This document shows positions 39,988-47,845 of a stretch of 64,000 nt of DNA, piece after piece. Position numbers and translations under genes: made by a program. The stretch lies in assembly GCA_035649495.1 (NCBI GenBank), contig DASRJL010000036.1, positions 13,413 through 77,412 on the forward strand. The letters run 5' to 3'. Under the pieces are notes generated by a model. That model saw only the letters and a program-made list of their open reading frames with translations, had not been told where the DNA came from and searched no databases. Source of the DNA: SG8-41 sp035649495 (GTDB taxonomy: Bacteria; Pseudomonadota; Gammaproteobacteria; Burkholderiales; SG8-41). Every line of letters starts with the position of its first letter. The first letter of the stretch is position 1.

Positions 39988-41388
39988 GTGAGCCTCGAGC
40001 ACGCTGAATCCACTCGTGCCCGCAACAGGGGCGCGACGAGCGTACCGATCGATCCGGCCGGTTCGGGCGTGGTTTCGATGCCATGGCGCCGCGCGCTGGC
40101 ATGGCTCGCTCTTCTCGGGCCGTTTTTCTTCCTGAGCTACGGACTCGCCAACTGGTTGGCCGAGCAGCGTGCGCACGTGCCCTCCGTCGTGTTCGATTGG
40201 GAGGCGCGCATTCCCTTCTGGGACTGGACGATATTGCCGTACTGGTCGATTGACCTCCTCTACGGACTATCGCTCTTCCTGTGCACGACCCGGAGCGAGC
40301 TGGATACGCATGCGCGGCGTCTGCTTACCGCGCAACTCGCCGCGGTTGCCTGTTTTATCCTGTTCCCGCTGCGTTTCTCGCTTGCGCATCCTGACACCGA
40401 CGGCTTCTTCGGCGCGATGTTCACCGCGCTCGCCGGCTTCGACAAGCCGTTCAACCAGCTTCCCTCGCTGCACATCGCGCTCGCCGCGATTCTGTGGGCG
40501 CTCTACGCGCGCAGGCTGTCGGGCATCAAGCGCATCGTGATGGAATTGTGGCTCCTGCTGGTGTGCGGCTCGGTGCTGACGACCTGGCAGCATCACTTCA
40601 TCGACATCCCCGCGGGCCTGCTGCTCGGCGCCCTCTGCATGTGGGCGTGGCCGTTCGCCGATGAAGGCGACGGGCGGTCGATCGCTGCGCAGTGGCGATG
40701 GACGCACGACTCGCAACGCCGGCGTCTCGGGGCGCGGTATGCGGCCGGCTCGCTGGTGCTGGGCGCGATCGCAATCTTTGCCGGCGGCTGGGCGCTCTGG
40801 CTGCTATGGGGAAGCGTCTCGCTGCTGCTGGTGGCGCTGGCGTACACGGCGCTCGGCGCCGGTGCGTTTCAAAAAAGCGCGGACGGGCGGCTGTCCGTTG
40901 CATCGCGCTGGCTTTTCGCCCCGTACCTCATCGGCGCGTGGATCAATTCGCGCGCCTGGACATGGCGCGATCCGTGGCCGGCGGCCGTCGCCGACAACGT
41001 ATTCCTGGGGCGCGTGCCGACCGCGCGCGAGCTGGCCGATTCGCCGTTTGCGGCGGTAGTCGATCTCACGGCGGAGTTCGCCTTGCCCGCGAGCGGCAAG
41101 TCGCTCGTCGTGCTGCCGGTTCTCGACCTCACCGCGCCGACGGCGGATGTCCTGGCGGACGCGGCGCGCGCGATCGAACGGCTGCGGGCGCGAGGTCCGG
41201 TACTGGTTTGCTGCGCCCTGGGCTGCTCGCGTAGCGCCTGCGCCGCGGCAGCGTGGGCTCTTGCATCCGGCCGCGCTCGCGATGTCGAGGCCGCGCTCGC
41301 CATGGTGCGGGCCGCGCGCAAGGTCGTAGTCCTGGATGCGCGCCACGCGCGGGAGCTCGCCGGGCTCGCCGCGACGGAAAGGACCTGA
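39988..41388 (+). CDS. ynbD: PAP2-dual-specificity phosphatase fusion (YnbD-like)
   Basis: A 466-aa protein from a GTG start 6 bp after ynbC-like (a later ATG at 40080 is possible). Residues about 35-290 are a multi-helix PAP2 membrane phosphatase, with LPSLHIALAAILWALYARR (PSxH motif) and TTWQHHFIDIPAGLLLGAL (H-x3-D motif). Residues about 320-466 form a cytosolic dual-specificity-type phosphatase with the Cys-x5-Arg loop VLVCCALGCSRSACAAA. The fusion of lipid phosphatase and DSP domains is the hallmark of YnbD. Probable action is dephosphorylation of a lipid phosphate intermediate made by its operon partners. Confidence 0.82.
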   Translation: MSLEHAESTRARNRGATSVPIDPAGSGVVSMPWRRALAWLALLGPFFFLSYGLANWLAEQRAHVPSVVFDWEARIPFWDWTILPYWSIDLLYGLSLFLCTTRSELDTHARRLLTAQLAAVACFILFPLRFSLAHPDTDGFFGAMFTALAGFDKPFNQLPSLHIALAAILWALYARRLSGIKRIVMELWLLLVCGSVLTTWQHHFIDIPAGLLLGALCMWAWPFADEGDGRSIAAQWRWTHDSQRRRLGARYAAGSLVLGAIAIFAGGWALWLLWGSVSLLLVALAYTALGAGAFQKSADGRLSVASRWLFAPYLIGAWINSRAWTWRDPWPAAVADNVFLGRVPTARELADSPFAAVVDLTAEFALPASGKSLVVLPVLDLTAPTADVLADAARAIERLRARGPVLVCCALGCSRSACAAAAWALASGRARDVEAALAMVRAARKVVVLDARHARELAGLAATERT

Positions 41389-41390
41389 CG

Positions 41391-42338
41391 GTGAACGCGC
41401 TCACGGTTTCGGAGCAGGCGATCAGGCTTTTCGCCGGGATTGGCGTCGCGCTGCTGGTGGCGTCGGTAATCGGCTACGTGCTCAAGGTCGGCGTGGCGCA
41501 GGGCGAGCGGCACGGCGTCATCGACAATCTGAATGCACGAATCAAATCGTGGTGGGTGATCGTGTCGGTAGTCGGTGTGGCGTTTCTGCTGGGCCGCCAC
41601 GGCATGACGCTGCTGTTCGTATTCGTCTCGTTCATGGCGCTGCGTGAGTTCACAGCATCGAGCTCGTCACGGCGCGACAGCGTGCTGCTTCTCGTGAGCT
41701 TCCTTGTCGTTCTGCCGGGGCAGTACCTGCTGGTCAGCCTCGGTTGGTTCAGTTGGTACTCGACGTTCGTTCCCGTGTGCGCCTTCGTGCTGATGCCGCT
41801 CCTCGCGCAGGCCGTGGGCAGGACCCATCCTTTCAGCGAGGGCATGACAACCATCCAGTGGGGCCTCGTGATCTGCGTTTTCTGCCTTTCACACGTGCCG
41901 GCAATCCTCATGCTCGATATCGCAGGGTACGAGGGACGCAACATGCTGCTGATCGTCTTCCTCCTGGTGGTCGTGCAATCGAGCGACGTGCTGCAATACG
42001 TGTGGGGCAAGATCTGCGGCCGCCGCAAGGTCGCACCCACGATATCGCCGTCGAAGACGTGGGAGGGACTGATCGGTGGCGTGGCGAGCGCTACCGCGCT
42101 GGGAGCGGCGCTCTACTGGATTACGCCGTTCGGGCCGCTGCAGGCAGCCCTGATGGCGCTGGCTGCCAATACCATGGGGGTGCTGGGCGGTTTCGCGATG
42201 TCGGCGATCAAGCGCAGCCGCGGCATCAAGGACTGGGGCAACCTGATCGAAGGGCACGGCGGCATGCTCGATCGTCTCGATTCGATGGTGTTTGCCGCCC
42301 CGGTGTTTTTCCATCTGACACGCGCCGGATGGAGCTGA
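41391..42338 (+). CDS. ynbB: Phosphatidate cytidylyltransferase-family protein (YnbB-like)
   Basis: A 315-aa polytopic membrane protein from a GTG at 41391, 2 bp after the YnbD-like stop. It ends with the CdsA signature SAIKRSRGIKDWGNLIEGHGGMLDRLDS, which matches the family pattern S-x-K-R-x4-K-D-x4-P/G-x-H-G-G-x-x-D-R-x-D. At least seven hydrophobic helices precede it. The reaction is CTP plus phosphatidate to CDP-diacylglycerol plus PPi. As a second CDP-DAG synthase in a dedicated operon it would supply the YnbA-like transferase. The housekeeping cdsA must be elsewhere. Confidence 0.85.
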   Translation: MNALTVSEQAIRLFAGIGVALLVASVIGYVLKVGVAQGERHGVIDNLNARIKSWWVIVSVVGVAFLLGRHGMTLLFVFVSFMALREFTASSSSRRDSVLLLVSFLVVLPGQYLLVSLGWFSWYSTFVPVCAFVLMPLLAQAVGRTHPFSEGMTTIQWGLVICVFCLSHVPAILMLDIAGYEGRNMLLIVFLLVVVQSSDVLQYVWGKICGRRKVAPTISPSKTWEGLIGGVASATALGAALYWITPFGPLQAALMALAANTMGVLGGFAMSAIKRSRGIKDWGNLIEGHGGMLDRLDSMVFAAPVFFHLTRAGWS

Positions 42339-42470
42339 AGCGAGCAGCGACCGCCGAAGCGAGGCAGACCTCCGCTCGCCGAAACGCTACACTCACCCCA
42401 ATTGTTCCAGCGAGCAAGCCAGGGAGCGGACCCCGAGCGGGCGACGGGGCATACACGAGAGGAGAACATC

Positions 42471-43433
42471 ATGTCGGTCATCCTGGGTAGCGGCGAGCAT
42501 CGTTATCGTGTGATCGAGAACTGGGCGCAGCTGCCGCCGGGCTGGAATTTCAAGGACGTGGGCGGCGTCGGCGCGGATAGCAAGGATCGGGTCTACGTCT
42601 TCAATCGCGGCGAACACCCGATGATGGTGTTCGATCGCGAGGGCAGGTTCCTGCGCTCGTGGGGCGAGGGTCTGTTCAAGCGCGCGCACGGGGTGCTCAT
42701 CGATCGCGAGGACAACCTGTACCTCACCGACGACCTCGATCACACCATGCGCAAGTGCACGACCGACGGCAAGGTGCTGTTCACGATCGGCATCCCCGAC
42801 AAGCCGGCACCTTATATGAGCGGCGAGCCGTTTCATCGCTGCACGCACACTGCGCTGTCGCCCAAGGGAGAACTCTACATCTCCGACGGCTACGGAAACG
42901 CGCGGGTGCACAAGTATTCGCCGGACGGCAAGCTGATGTTCTCCTGGGGCGAGCCCGGTACCGACCCGGGGCAGTTCAACATCGTTCACAACATCGTCAC
43001 CGACGCGGAAGGCTGGGTCTACGTAGCCGATCGTGAGAATCATCGCGTGCAGGTATTCGACGGGAACGGCAAGTACGAAATGCAATGGAACAACCTGCAC
43101 CGGCCCTGCGGCCTGTATTGCCACCAGGGGGCTCGGGCGGAATTCCTGATCGGCGAGCTCGGTCCGGGCATGAACGTCAATCGCAACCATCCGAACCTCG
43201 GCCCGCGTCTCACCTTCGTCGACAAGCACGGCAAGCGCATCGCGCGCCTGGGAGGCGAGCACGGCCCCGGTCAGGAGGTTGGCAAGTTCCTTGCCCCGCA
43301 CGGCGTCTGCATGGATACACGCGGCGACATCTACGTCGGCGAAGTGTCCTATACGAACTACCGCAACATCAATGCCGGCAAGGAACCGCCCGAGCACTTG
43401 CGCAGCTTCCAGAAGCTGGAGCGGGTGACATAA
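42471..43433 (+). CDS. NHL-repeat/peptidylglycine-amidating-lyase-like six-bladed beta-propeller
   Basis: A 320-aa cytosolic beta-propeller without a signal peptide; AGAGGAGAAC precedes the ATG at 42471. Repeating blade motifs are visible: DSKDRVYVFNRGEHPMMVFD, DREDNLYLTDDLDHTMRKC, SPKGELYISDGYGNARVHKY, DAEGWVYVADRENHRVQVFD, and DTRGDIYVGEVS. This is the NHL class related to peptidyl-alpha-hydroxyglycine lyases and streptogramin-lyase-like proteins. Many such proteins occur in catabolic clusters, with unproven lactonase or lyase roles. Confidence 0.82.
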   Translation: MSVILGSGEHRYRVIENWAQLPPGWNFKDVGGVGADSKDRVYVFNRGEHPMMVFDREGRFLRSWGEGLFKRAHGVLIDREDNLYLTDDLDHTMRKCTTDGKVLFTIGIPDKPAPYMSGEPFHRCTHTALSPKGELYISDGYGNARVHKYSPDGKLMFSWGEPGTDPGQFNIVHNIVTDAEGWVYVADRENHRVQVFDGNGKYEMQWNNLHRPCGLYCHQGARAEFLIGELGPGMNVNRNHPNLGPRLTFVDKHGKRIARLGGEHGPGQEVGKFLAPHGVCMDTRGDIYVGEVSYTNYRNINAGKEPPEHLRSFQKLERVT

Positions 43434-43637
43434 GCCGATCGGAGAACTCACCTCAAAAACCAACCGGGCCAGGAGATCACAGAGAACGCAGAGAAACCTC
43501 CGCTTCAATAGGAGGAAACGGATTCCGGAGCATCCGCGAGACCGGGATGACTTTCGTTAACGCTATCCCACGATATCAATGCCATCAACTTTGAGACATT
43601 GGATCGTCACAGGGCGCAAGTACTCTAAAGGACCCAA
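43434..43637. other. Spacer with ACAGAGAAC-type short repeat
   Basis: About 200 bp without a gene. It contains TCACAGAGAACGCAGAGAA, a two-unit 9-bp repeat that is degenerate, and an AGGAGGAAAC stretch with no ORF behind it. No promoter can be called with confidence. Confidence 0.4.
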
Positions 43638-44336
43638 ATGAGTGAATCAGCCAAGAAACTCGTCGTGATCTGCACGATGTCGTGCAAGGAGGCCCTGATC
43701 GAGCTCGTGCCGGTGTTCGAGCGCGAGAAGGCTTACGCGGTCGACATCACCTACGGGGCGGGACCGGAGCTCGCCAAAAAAATCAGTAGCGGCCTGCAAG
43801 CGGACATCTTCGTCGGGCCGGAGGAATTCTCCGGACCGCTCATCGAAGAAGGCCGTCTCATCGGAGACAGTCGCACGGCATTCGCGCACTCCGCCGCCGC
43901 GCTCGCTGTGAAGGCAGGCGCCGCCAGGCCGGACATCAGCTCCGCGCAGAAGCTGAAGGAAGCACTGCTCGCGGCGAAGGCGGTCTGTTACAGCCGCGGC
44001 GCGAGCGGCATTCACTTCGTCCAGGCATGCGAACGGCTGGGCATCGCAGACGTAGTCGCGGCGAAGCTCGTGAAGCCGCGTCCCGGGGAGATGGTCGGCC
44101 CGGTACTGGTACGCGGTGAGGCCGACATCGGTGTGCAGCAGCCCGCCGAGCTCCTGCCCGTTCCGGGCATCGAGATCATCGGATCGTTGCCGCCGGAGCT
44201 TCGGCAGACGATCGTGTATGGCGCGACCGTCTTTACCGGCTCGACGCAGCGCGAAGGCTATCAGGCGTTCGTCGACTTCATGCGGTCGCATGCCGCTCGC
44301 GAAGTGTTGCACGAGACGGGCCTCGATCCCGTCTAG
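43638..44336 (+). CDS. ModA-like solute-binding protein without signal peptide
   Basis: A 232-aa type II periplasmic-binding fold. It has KKLVVICTMSCKEALIELVPVFERE, YGAGPELAKKISSGLQADIFVGPEEFSGPLIEEG and VQQPAELLPVPGIEIIGSLPPELRQ, the general shape of molybdate/tungstate-binding ModA-like proteins. Unlike true ModA, it has no export signal, so it would be cytosolic, or the start is wrong; no upstream in-frame extension supports a signal. Oxyanion specificity is therefore unproven. It lies 99 bp before a Bug receptor in the same direction. Confidence 0.75.
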   Translation: MSESAKKLVVICTMSCKEALIELVPVFEREKAYAVDITYGAGPELAKKISSGLQADIFVGPEEFSGPLIEEGRLIGDSRTAFAHSAAALAVKAGAARPDISSAQKLKEALLAAKAVCYSRGASGIHFVQACERLGIADVVAAKLVKPRPGEMVGPVLVRGEADIGVQQPAELLPVPGIEIIGSLPPELRQTIVYGATVFTGSTQREGYQAFVDFMRSHAAREVLHETGLDPV

Positions 44337-44435
44337 CGGAGAGGCGGGCCGGCTAACTCATGATCGCCGGAGCTTCGATGACGGCTTCGAAGTTCTCCGG
44401 CGGCCTTGGATGGAGATGAGAGAAGGAGGAGGACG

Positions 44436-45401
44436 ATGAAAACGGTCAAGACGCTGCTTGCCCTGGTCCTGGTATGCGCTACGCCCATGCTCGCCATGGC
44501 GCAGGCGTGGCCCGGCCGCCCGATCAAGCTGATCTGCCCGTTCCCCGCCGGCGGCGGCACGGACGTGATCGCGCGCATCATGGCCCAGCATCTTTCCACG
44601 CGGCTCGGCCAGCAGGTCGTCGTCGAGAACCGCGGCGGCGCGAACGGCGGCATCGGCGCCATGGAATTGATGCGCGCGGAGGGCGACGGCTACACCCTGG
44701 GCGCTATTTCCGACTCGCCGATGACCGTCAACCCTTCCCTGTACAACAATCTCCAGTATCGGCCGTTGCGCGATTTCATTGCAATCGCGAGGTTCAACCA
44801 CTTCCCGTCCTACGTGGTCGCGCACCCCTCGGTGCCGATCAAGACCATCGCGGACTTGATCGCCTACGCCAAGGCGAATCCCGGAAAGCTGAGCTATTCC
44901 TCCGGCGGCATCGGCAACTTCAGCCACCTCGGCCTGGAGATGCTGGCGTTCCAGACCGGCATTAATATCGTCCACGCGCCGTACAAGGGGGTCGGGCCGG
45001 CGACGATCGCAGTGCTCGGGGGCGAGGTCCAGCTCATGTACAACAACGTCGCTACCGCGCTGCCGCACGTGCAGGCGGGCAAGTTGACCGGACTTGCCGT
45101 GGGCGTCTCGACGCGCCTGCCGGATCTGCCGAACGTTCCGACCGTCGCCGAAACCGTGCCGGGCTTCAACGTGACGCCGTGGGTGGGGCTCTTCGGGCCT
45201 GCCCGGCTGCCGAAGGACATCGCGGCCCGGCTGAGCAGGGAACTCGAGGCCGTGCTGAAAGAGCCTGCGGTCGTCAAGTACTTCGCCGACCAGCAGATCA
45301 GGGCGGCGTACCTGGACTCGCCCGCGTTTGCCCAGGAGATTCAGAAGGAAACCGACGCGTGGGCGAAGGTGATCAAGACGCTCGGCATCAAGGTGGAGTA
45401 A
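44436..45401 (+). CDS. Bug/TctC-family substrate-binding protein
   Basis: A Bug receptor. The ATG at 44436 follows GGAGGAGG and starts a signal peptide (MKTVKTLLALVLVCATPMLAMA); an ATG at 44406 is in frame but would put DGDERRRR in front. Family blocks are WPGRPIKLICPFPAGGGTD, LQYRPLRDFIAI and SYSSGGIGNFSHLGLEML. The TGAC-type repeat array starts 5 bp after the stop codon. Confidence 0.92.
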   Translation: MKTVKTLLALVLVCATPMLAMAQAWPGRPIKLICPFPAGGGTDVIARIMAQHLSTRLGQQVVVENRGGANGGIGAMELMRAEGDGYTLGAISDSPMTVNPSLYNNLQYRPLRDFIAIARFNHFPSYVVAHPSVPIKTIADLIAYAKANPGKLSYSSGGIGNFSHLGLEMLAFQTGINIVHAPYKGVGPATIAVLGGEVQLMYNNVATALPHVQAGKLTGLAVGVSTRLPDLPNVPTVAETVPGFNVTPWVGLFGPARLPKDIAARLSRELEAVLKEPAVVKYFADQQIRAAYLDSPAFAQEIQKETDAWAKVIKTLGIKVE

Positions 45402-45405
45402 CACC

Positions 45406-45452
45406 GTCAGGGGTCACACACCGGTCAGGGGTCAGCGGTCAGGGGTCAGGCG
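45406..45452 (+). repeat. GTCAGGGGTCAGCG heptamer-type array
   Basis: About five GTCAGGG/GTCAGCG units directly after a Bug gene; this is the reverse-complement reading of the CTGACCCC/CTGACGC arrays found elsewhere. Related arrays are near 16.11, 25.68, 49.1, 50.67, 53.7, 57.93, 59.05, 59.67, 62.55 and 63.88 kb. Confidence 0.7.
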
Positions 45453-45603
45453 TGTGAGACTAGGGCGTTCCTTTTTTTGGCTCATGCGACGCCATGTGAT
45501 CCCGGTAGCGCGCGCCGTGCTTCTGAAGCGCGCATGCCTGAGAGTGTGCGGACCGGATTCAGCCCTCTAGATCCATAGCACTCTGCTCGCAATCTCCGAT
45601 CGG

Positions 45604-46020
45604 CTAAGTCTTGCCCAGCGCTTTTTCGATTTGGGCAACGATTTCGGCGGAGGTCGCGGGATCGCGGAACAGCCCGTTTTTGGCGACAACGCGCATGCGC
45701 GTGGCCTTGGACGTGAGCGGGTCCAGCTTGATCTCGATATCGCGCTCTATCGCTTTCGCGGCGATCGTCTCGCCCTGTTCGGATTTCGTGGCGCTGGCGG
45801 ACTCAATCCCCAAGTTCTTGAGCGCACTAAAGGAGGCGTCTTTCACGCGCGGCAGCGGCGCCGCGAAAGTGCGATAGCTGACACCGTCCAAGGTGTGACT
45901 GACCGCCCTCGATCCTCCCGTGCTCACCGCACTCATCATGAGCGGCGCACACGCGGTAAGCGTCGCGCAGCCGATTGCGGCGGCAATCGGCCGGATTTTG
46001 CTGCTCCAGTTGGCGTCCAC
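45604..46020 (-). CDS. DUF3568-type lipoprotein
   Basis: A 138-aa protein with a lipoprotein-like signal (IAAAIGCATLTACAPLM; probable lipobox LTAC). The body is HTLDGVSYRTFAAPLPRVKDASFSALKNLGIESASATKSEQGETIAAKAIERDIEIKLDPLTSKATRMRVVAKNGLFRDPATSAEIVAQIEKAL. This alternation, ending FRDPATSAEIVAQI, fits DUF3568, a family of about 130-aa lipoproteins of unknown role in Beta- and Gammaproteobacteria. ATG at 46020 after GAGGAGAAGCAG. Confidence 0.78.
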   Translation of the reverse strand: MDANWSSKIRPIAAAIGCATLTACAPLMMSAVSTGGSRAVSHTLDGVSYRTFAAPLPRVKDASFSALKNLGIESASATKSEQGETIAAKAIERDIEIKLDPLTSKATRMRVVAKNGLFRDPATSAEIVAQIEKALGKT

Positions 46021-46282
46021 TGCTTCTCCTCGACAGTCTCAGGGGCCGCATCGAACTCAGCAAGGAAGGTACCGGGAAGCAGGTACTTGATTTCGTGCGC
46101 TTTTGCCTGAGTGCCCTGTCGGGCGAATGCGACGCTATTTTGGCGAATTGTCCTAACTATTGAAGTATGAAGCCGTCGACGGGTCGCCTGCCGGCGACAA
46201 AGAGATCGAGACCACCGATGCGGGCTACACTAACGGCCAGCGATACGGCCGTCAGGCCGGGATTGGGAAAGGGGGGCCAACC

Positions 46283-47137
46283 GTGGACAGGAAACGACGC
46301 TCGCTGCTCACCACCACCGCTGCCGTCGCGGCCGCCGCCGCCGCGCCGGGCGCGTTCGCACAACAACCAACCGGGAAAGGAGCCGCCATGCCGTTTTACG
46401 AGAAAGGCAACGTACGCATTGCATACGAGGAAGCCGGCAAGGGCTTCCCGTTGCTGGTCATCTCCGGCGGAGGGCTCAACTCGACGATCGAGTGGGCCAA
46501 GAAGAACGCGCCGTTCAACGCGCTGGAGGAGTTCAAGAATGAATATCGCGTCATCGTGACGGACTTGCGCAACGCGTTCGGCGGGCAGTCGACCGGCCCG
46601 CTCGAGGTCGACCGGCCGTGGGATTCCTACATCGACGACCTGCTCGGCCTGATGGACCACCTGAAGATCAAGCGCTTCATGGCGCTGGGCTACTGCATCG
46701 GCGCGCCGTACATCTGGGGCCTCGTCAAGCGCGCGCCGGACCGCGTCGTCGCCGCCGCTCCCTTGCAGCCCGTCGGCTGGAACAAAGCTCATCCGACGTA
46801 CATGAAGGATCTCAGCATGAAGAGCTGGGCGCCCGAGCTCATGAAGCGCGACCCCAAGGTTACGCCGGACATGATCGAGAAGTTCCTGACCCGGATGTTC
46901 CCCAATCCCGACTGGCTCTTCACCGTGGACCGCGATTTCGTGCGCAAATGCCAGACGCCGATGCTGGTCCTGCTGGACGACACGCCGGGCCATCCGTACG
47001 ACGTGGCCTGGGAAACGGCGATGCTCGCGCCGAAGTCGGAGCTGGGCCATTACCCGTGGAAGGACCCCAAGGAGCTGATCCCCATCGCGGTGCGCCAGGT
47101 GCGCTCGTTCCTGCGGGCGCACCGGCCGGTGGCTTGA
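46283..47137 (+). CDS. Exported alpha/beta hydrolase with Cys at the nucleophile elbow
   Basis: The start is taken as the GTG at 46283 (AAAGGGGGGCC upstream), which opens a Tat-like signal, VDRKRRSLLTTTAAVAAAAAAPGAFAQ. The mature domain has LLVISGGGLNSTIEWAKKN, VIVTDLRNAFGGQS, and an elbow RFMALGYCIGAPYIWGLVKRAP, where the usual Ser of GxSxG is Cys (GYCIG). Late candidates for acid and base are Asp in VLLDDTPGHPYD and His in LGHYPWKD. Cys nucleophiles occur in dienelactone hydrolases; whether this is such an enzyme or a non-catalytic binding protein is open. Confidence 0.78.
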   Translation: MDRKRRSLLTTTAAVAAAAAAPGAFAQQPTGKGAAMPFYEKGNVRIAYEEAGKGFPLLVISGGGLNSTIEWAKKNAPFNALEEFKNEYRVIVTDLRNAFGGQSTGPLEVDRPWDSYIDDLLGLMDHLKIKRFMALGYCIGAPYIWGLVKRAPDRVVAAAPLQPVGWNKAHPTYMKDLSMKSWAPELMKRDPKVTPDMIEKFLTRMFPNPDWLFTVDRDFVRKCQTPMLVLLDDTPGHPYDVAWETAMLAPKSELGHYPWKDPKELIPIAVRQVRSFLRAHRPVA

Positions 47138-47171
47138 TCAATTACAGCTCGGGTAACAAGAAACTGAAACT

Positions 47172-47222
47172 CCCCTCCTCCTGATTGGGAGGAGGGGTGG
47201 CACCGAATGGTGACGGGGTGGT
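47172..47222 (+). repeat. Hairpin/GGGGTGGT element
   Basis: A perfect 10-bp stem, CCCCTCCTCC/GGAGGAGGGG, with a 6-nt loop, then TGGCACCGAATGGTGACGGGGTGGT. The centre differs from the other copies (CACCGAATGGTGA instead of ACGCGAAGCGGCC), and itself forms a small CACC/GGTG palindrome, while both ends are conserved. Confidence 0.75.
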
Positions 47223-47248
47223 GAGAGTAGTAAGTCCCGTAAGTCTCC

Positions 47249-47725
47249 ATGGGTCCGTACAACGGCTATAAGGGAAGGGAGCGAGATCGAAAGGCCGGGG
47301 CGCGCAGACGTCGCCGTGCGGAGGGCCTGCCGGCTCACCCTCGAGGGCCCTGCGCCATCTGCGGCGACCCCACGGTCCCTCTCGAGGCGCACGCGGAGGA
47401 CTATTCCCTGCCGTATCGCTGGGAACCGCCGGCGGAGTACGCACTTTGCAGGACGTGCCACAAGAACAAGCTGCATAAGCGGTTCTCGAACCCATCCGAC
47501 TGGGAGGCGTGGAAGGCGCACATCCGCCGCGGCGGACGCTCAAGCGATCTCGCGAAGCCCCATATCGCAGCCGAGCTCAGGGCGTACAAGGCTGCGTTGA
47601 AGAAAGGCACCCCCTTCGCGCTTCGTCAGCTCCGGCCTCCTGTGATGACGGGCTTCGAATGGTGGGAGCGAGTACGGATGGACAGGAGGAGCCTCACCGA
47701 TCCGAAAGCACGGGCTCGCCGATGA
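47249..47725 (+). CDS. HNH-like zinc-finger protein
   Basis: A 158-aa basic protein. An Arg-rich N-terminus (GYKGRERDRKAGARRRRRAEG) precedes a Cys4/His cluster: CAICGDPTVPLEAHAEDYSLPYRW and YALCRTCHKNKLHKRF. The pattern C-x2-C, then EAHAEDYS (HH-like), then C-x2-CH-x5-H resembles the beta-beta-alpha metal fold of HNH nucleases or related DNA-binding zinc ribbons. Phage-like HNH proteins of similar size are common. No partner gene indicates a restriction or homing system. Nuclease activity is a guess. Confidence 0.6.
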   Translation: MGPYNGYKGRERDRKAGARRRRRAEGLPAHPRGPCAICGDPTVPLEAHAEDYSLPYRWEPPAEYALCRTCHKNKLHKRFSNPSDWEAWKAHIRRGGRSSDLAKPHIAAELRAYKAALKKGTPFALRQLRPPVMTGFEWWERVRMDRRSLTDPKARARR

Positions 47726-47845
47726 CACGTGTGCCGCGGAAATCCTGCCCGTCCATCATCCACAGCGATTGATGGCGCGTCAATGCGAGCGCGCGGATCG
47801 AATTCAGCCCTGTAGATCCATCGTATTCCTTGAGCGATTCCGGAG

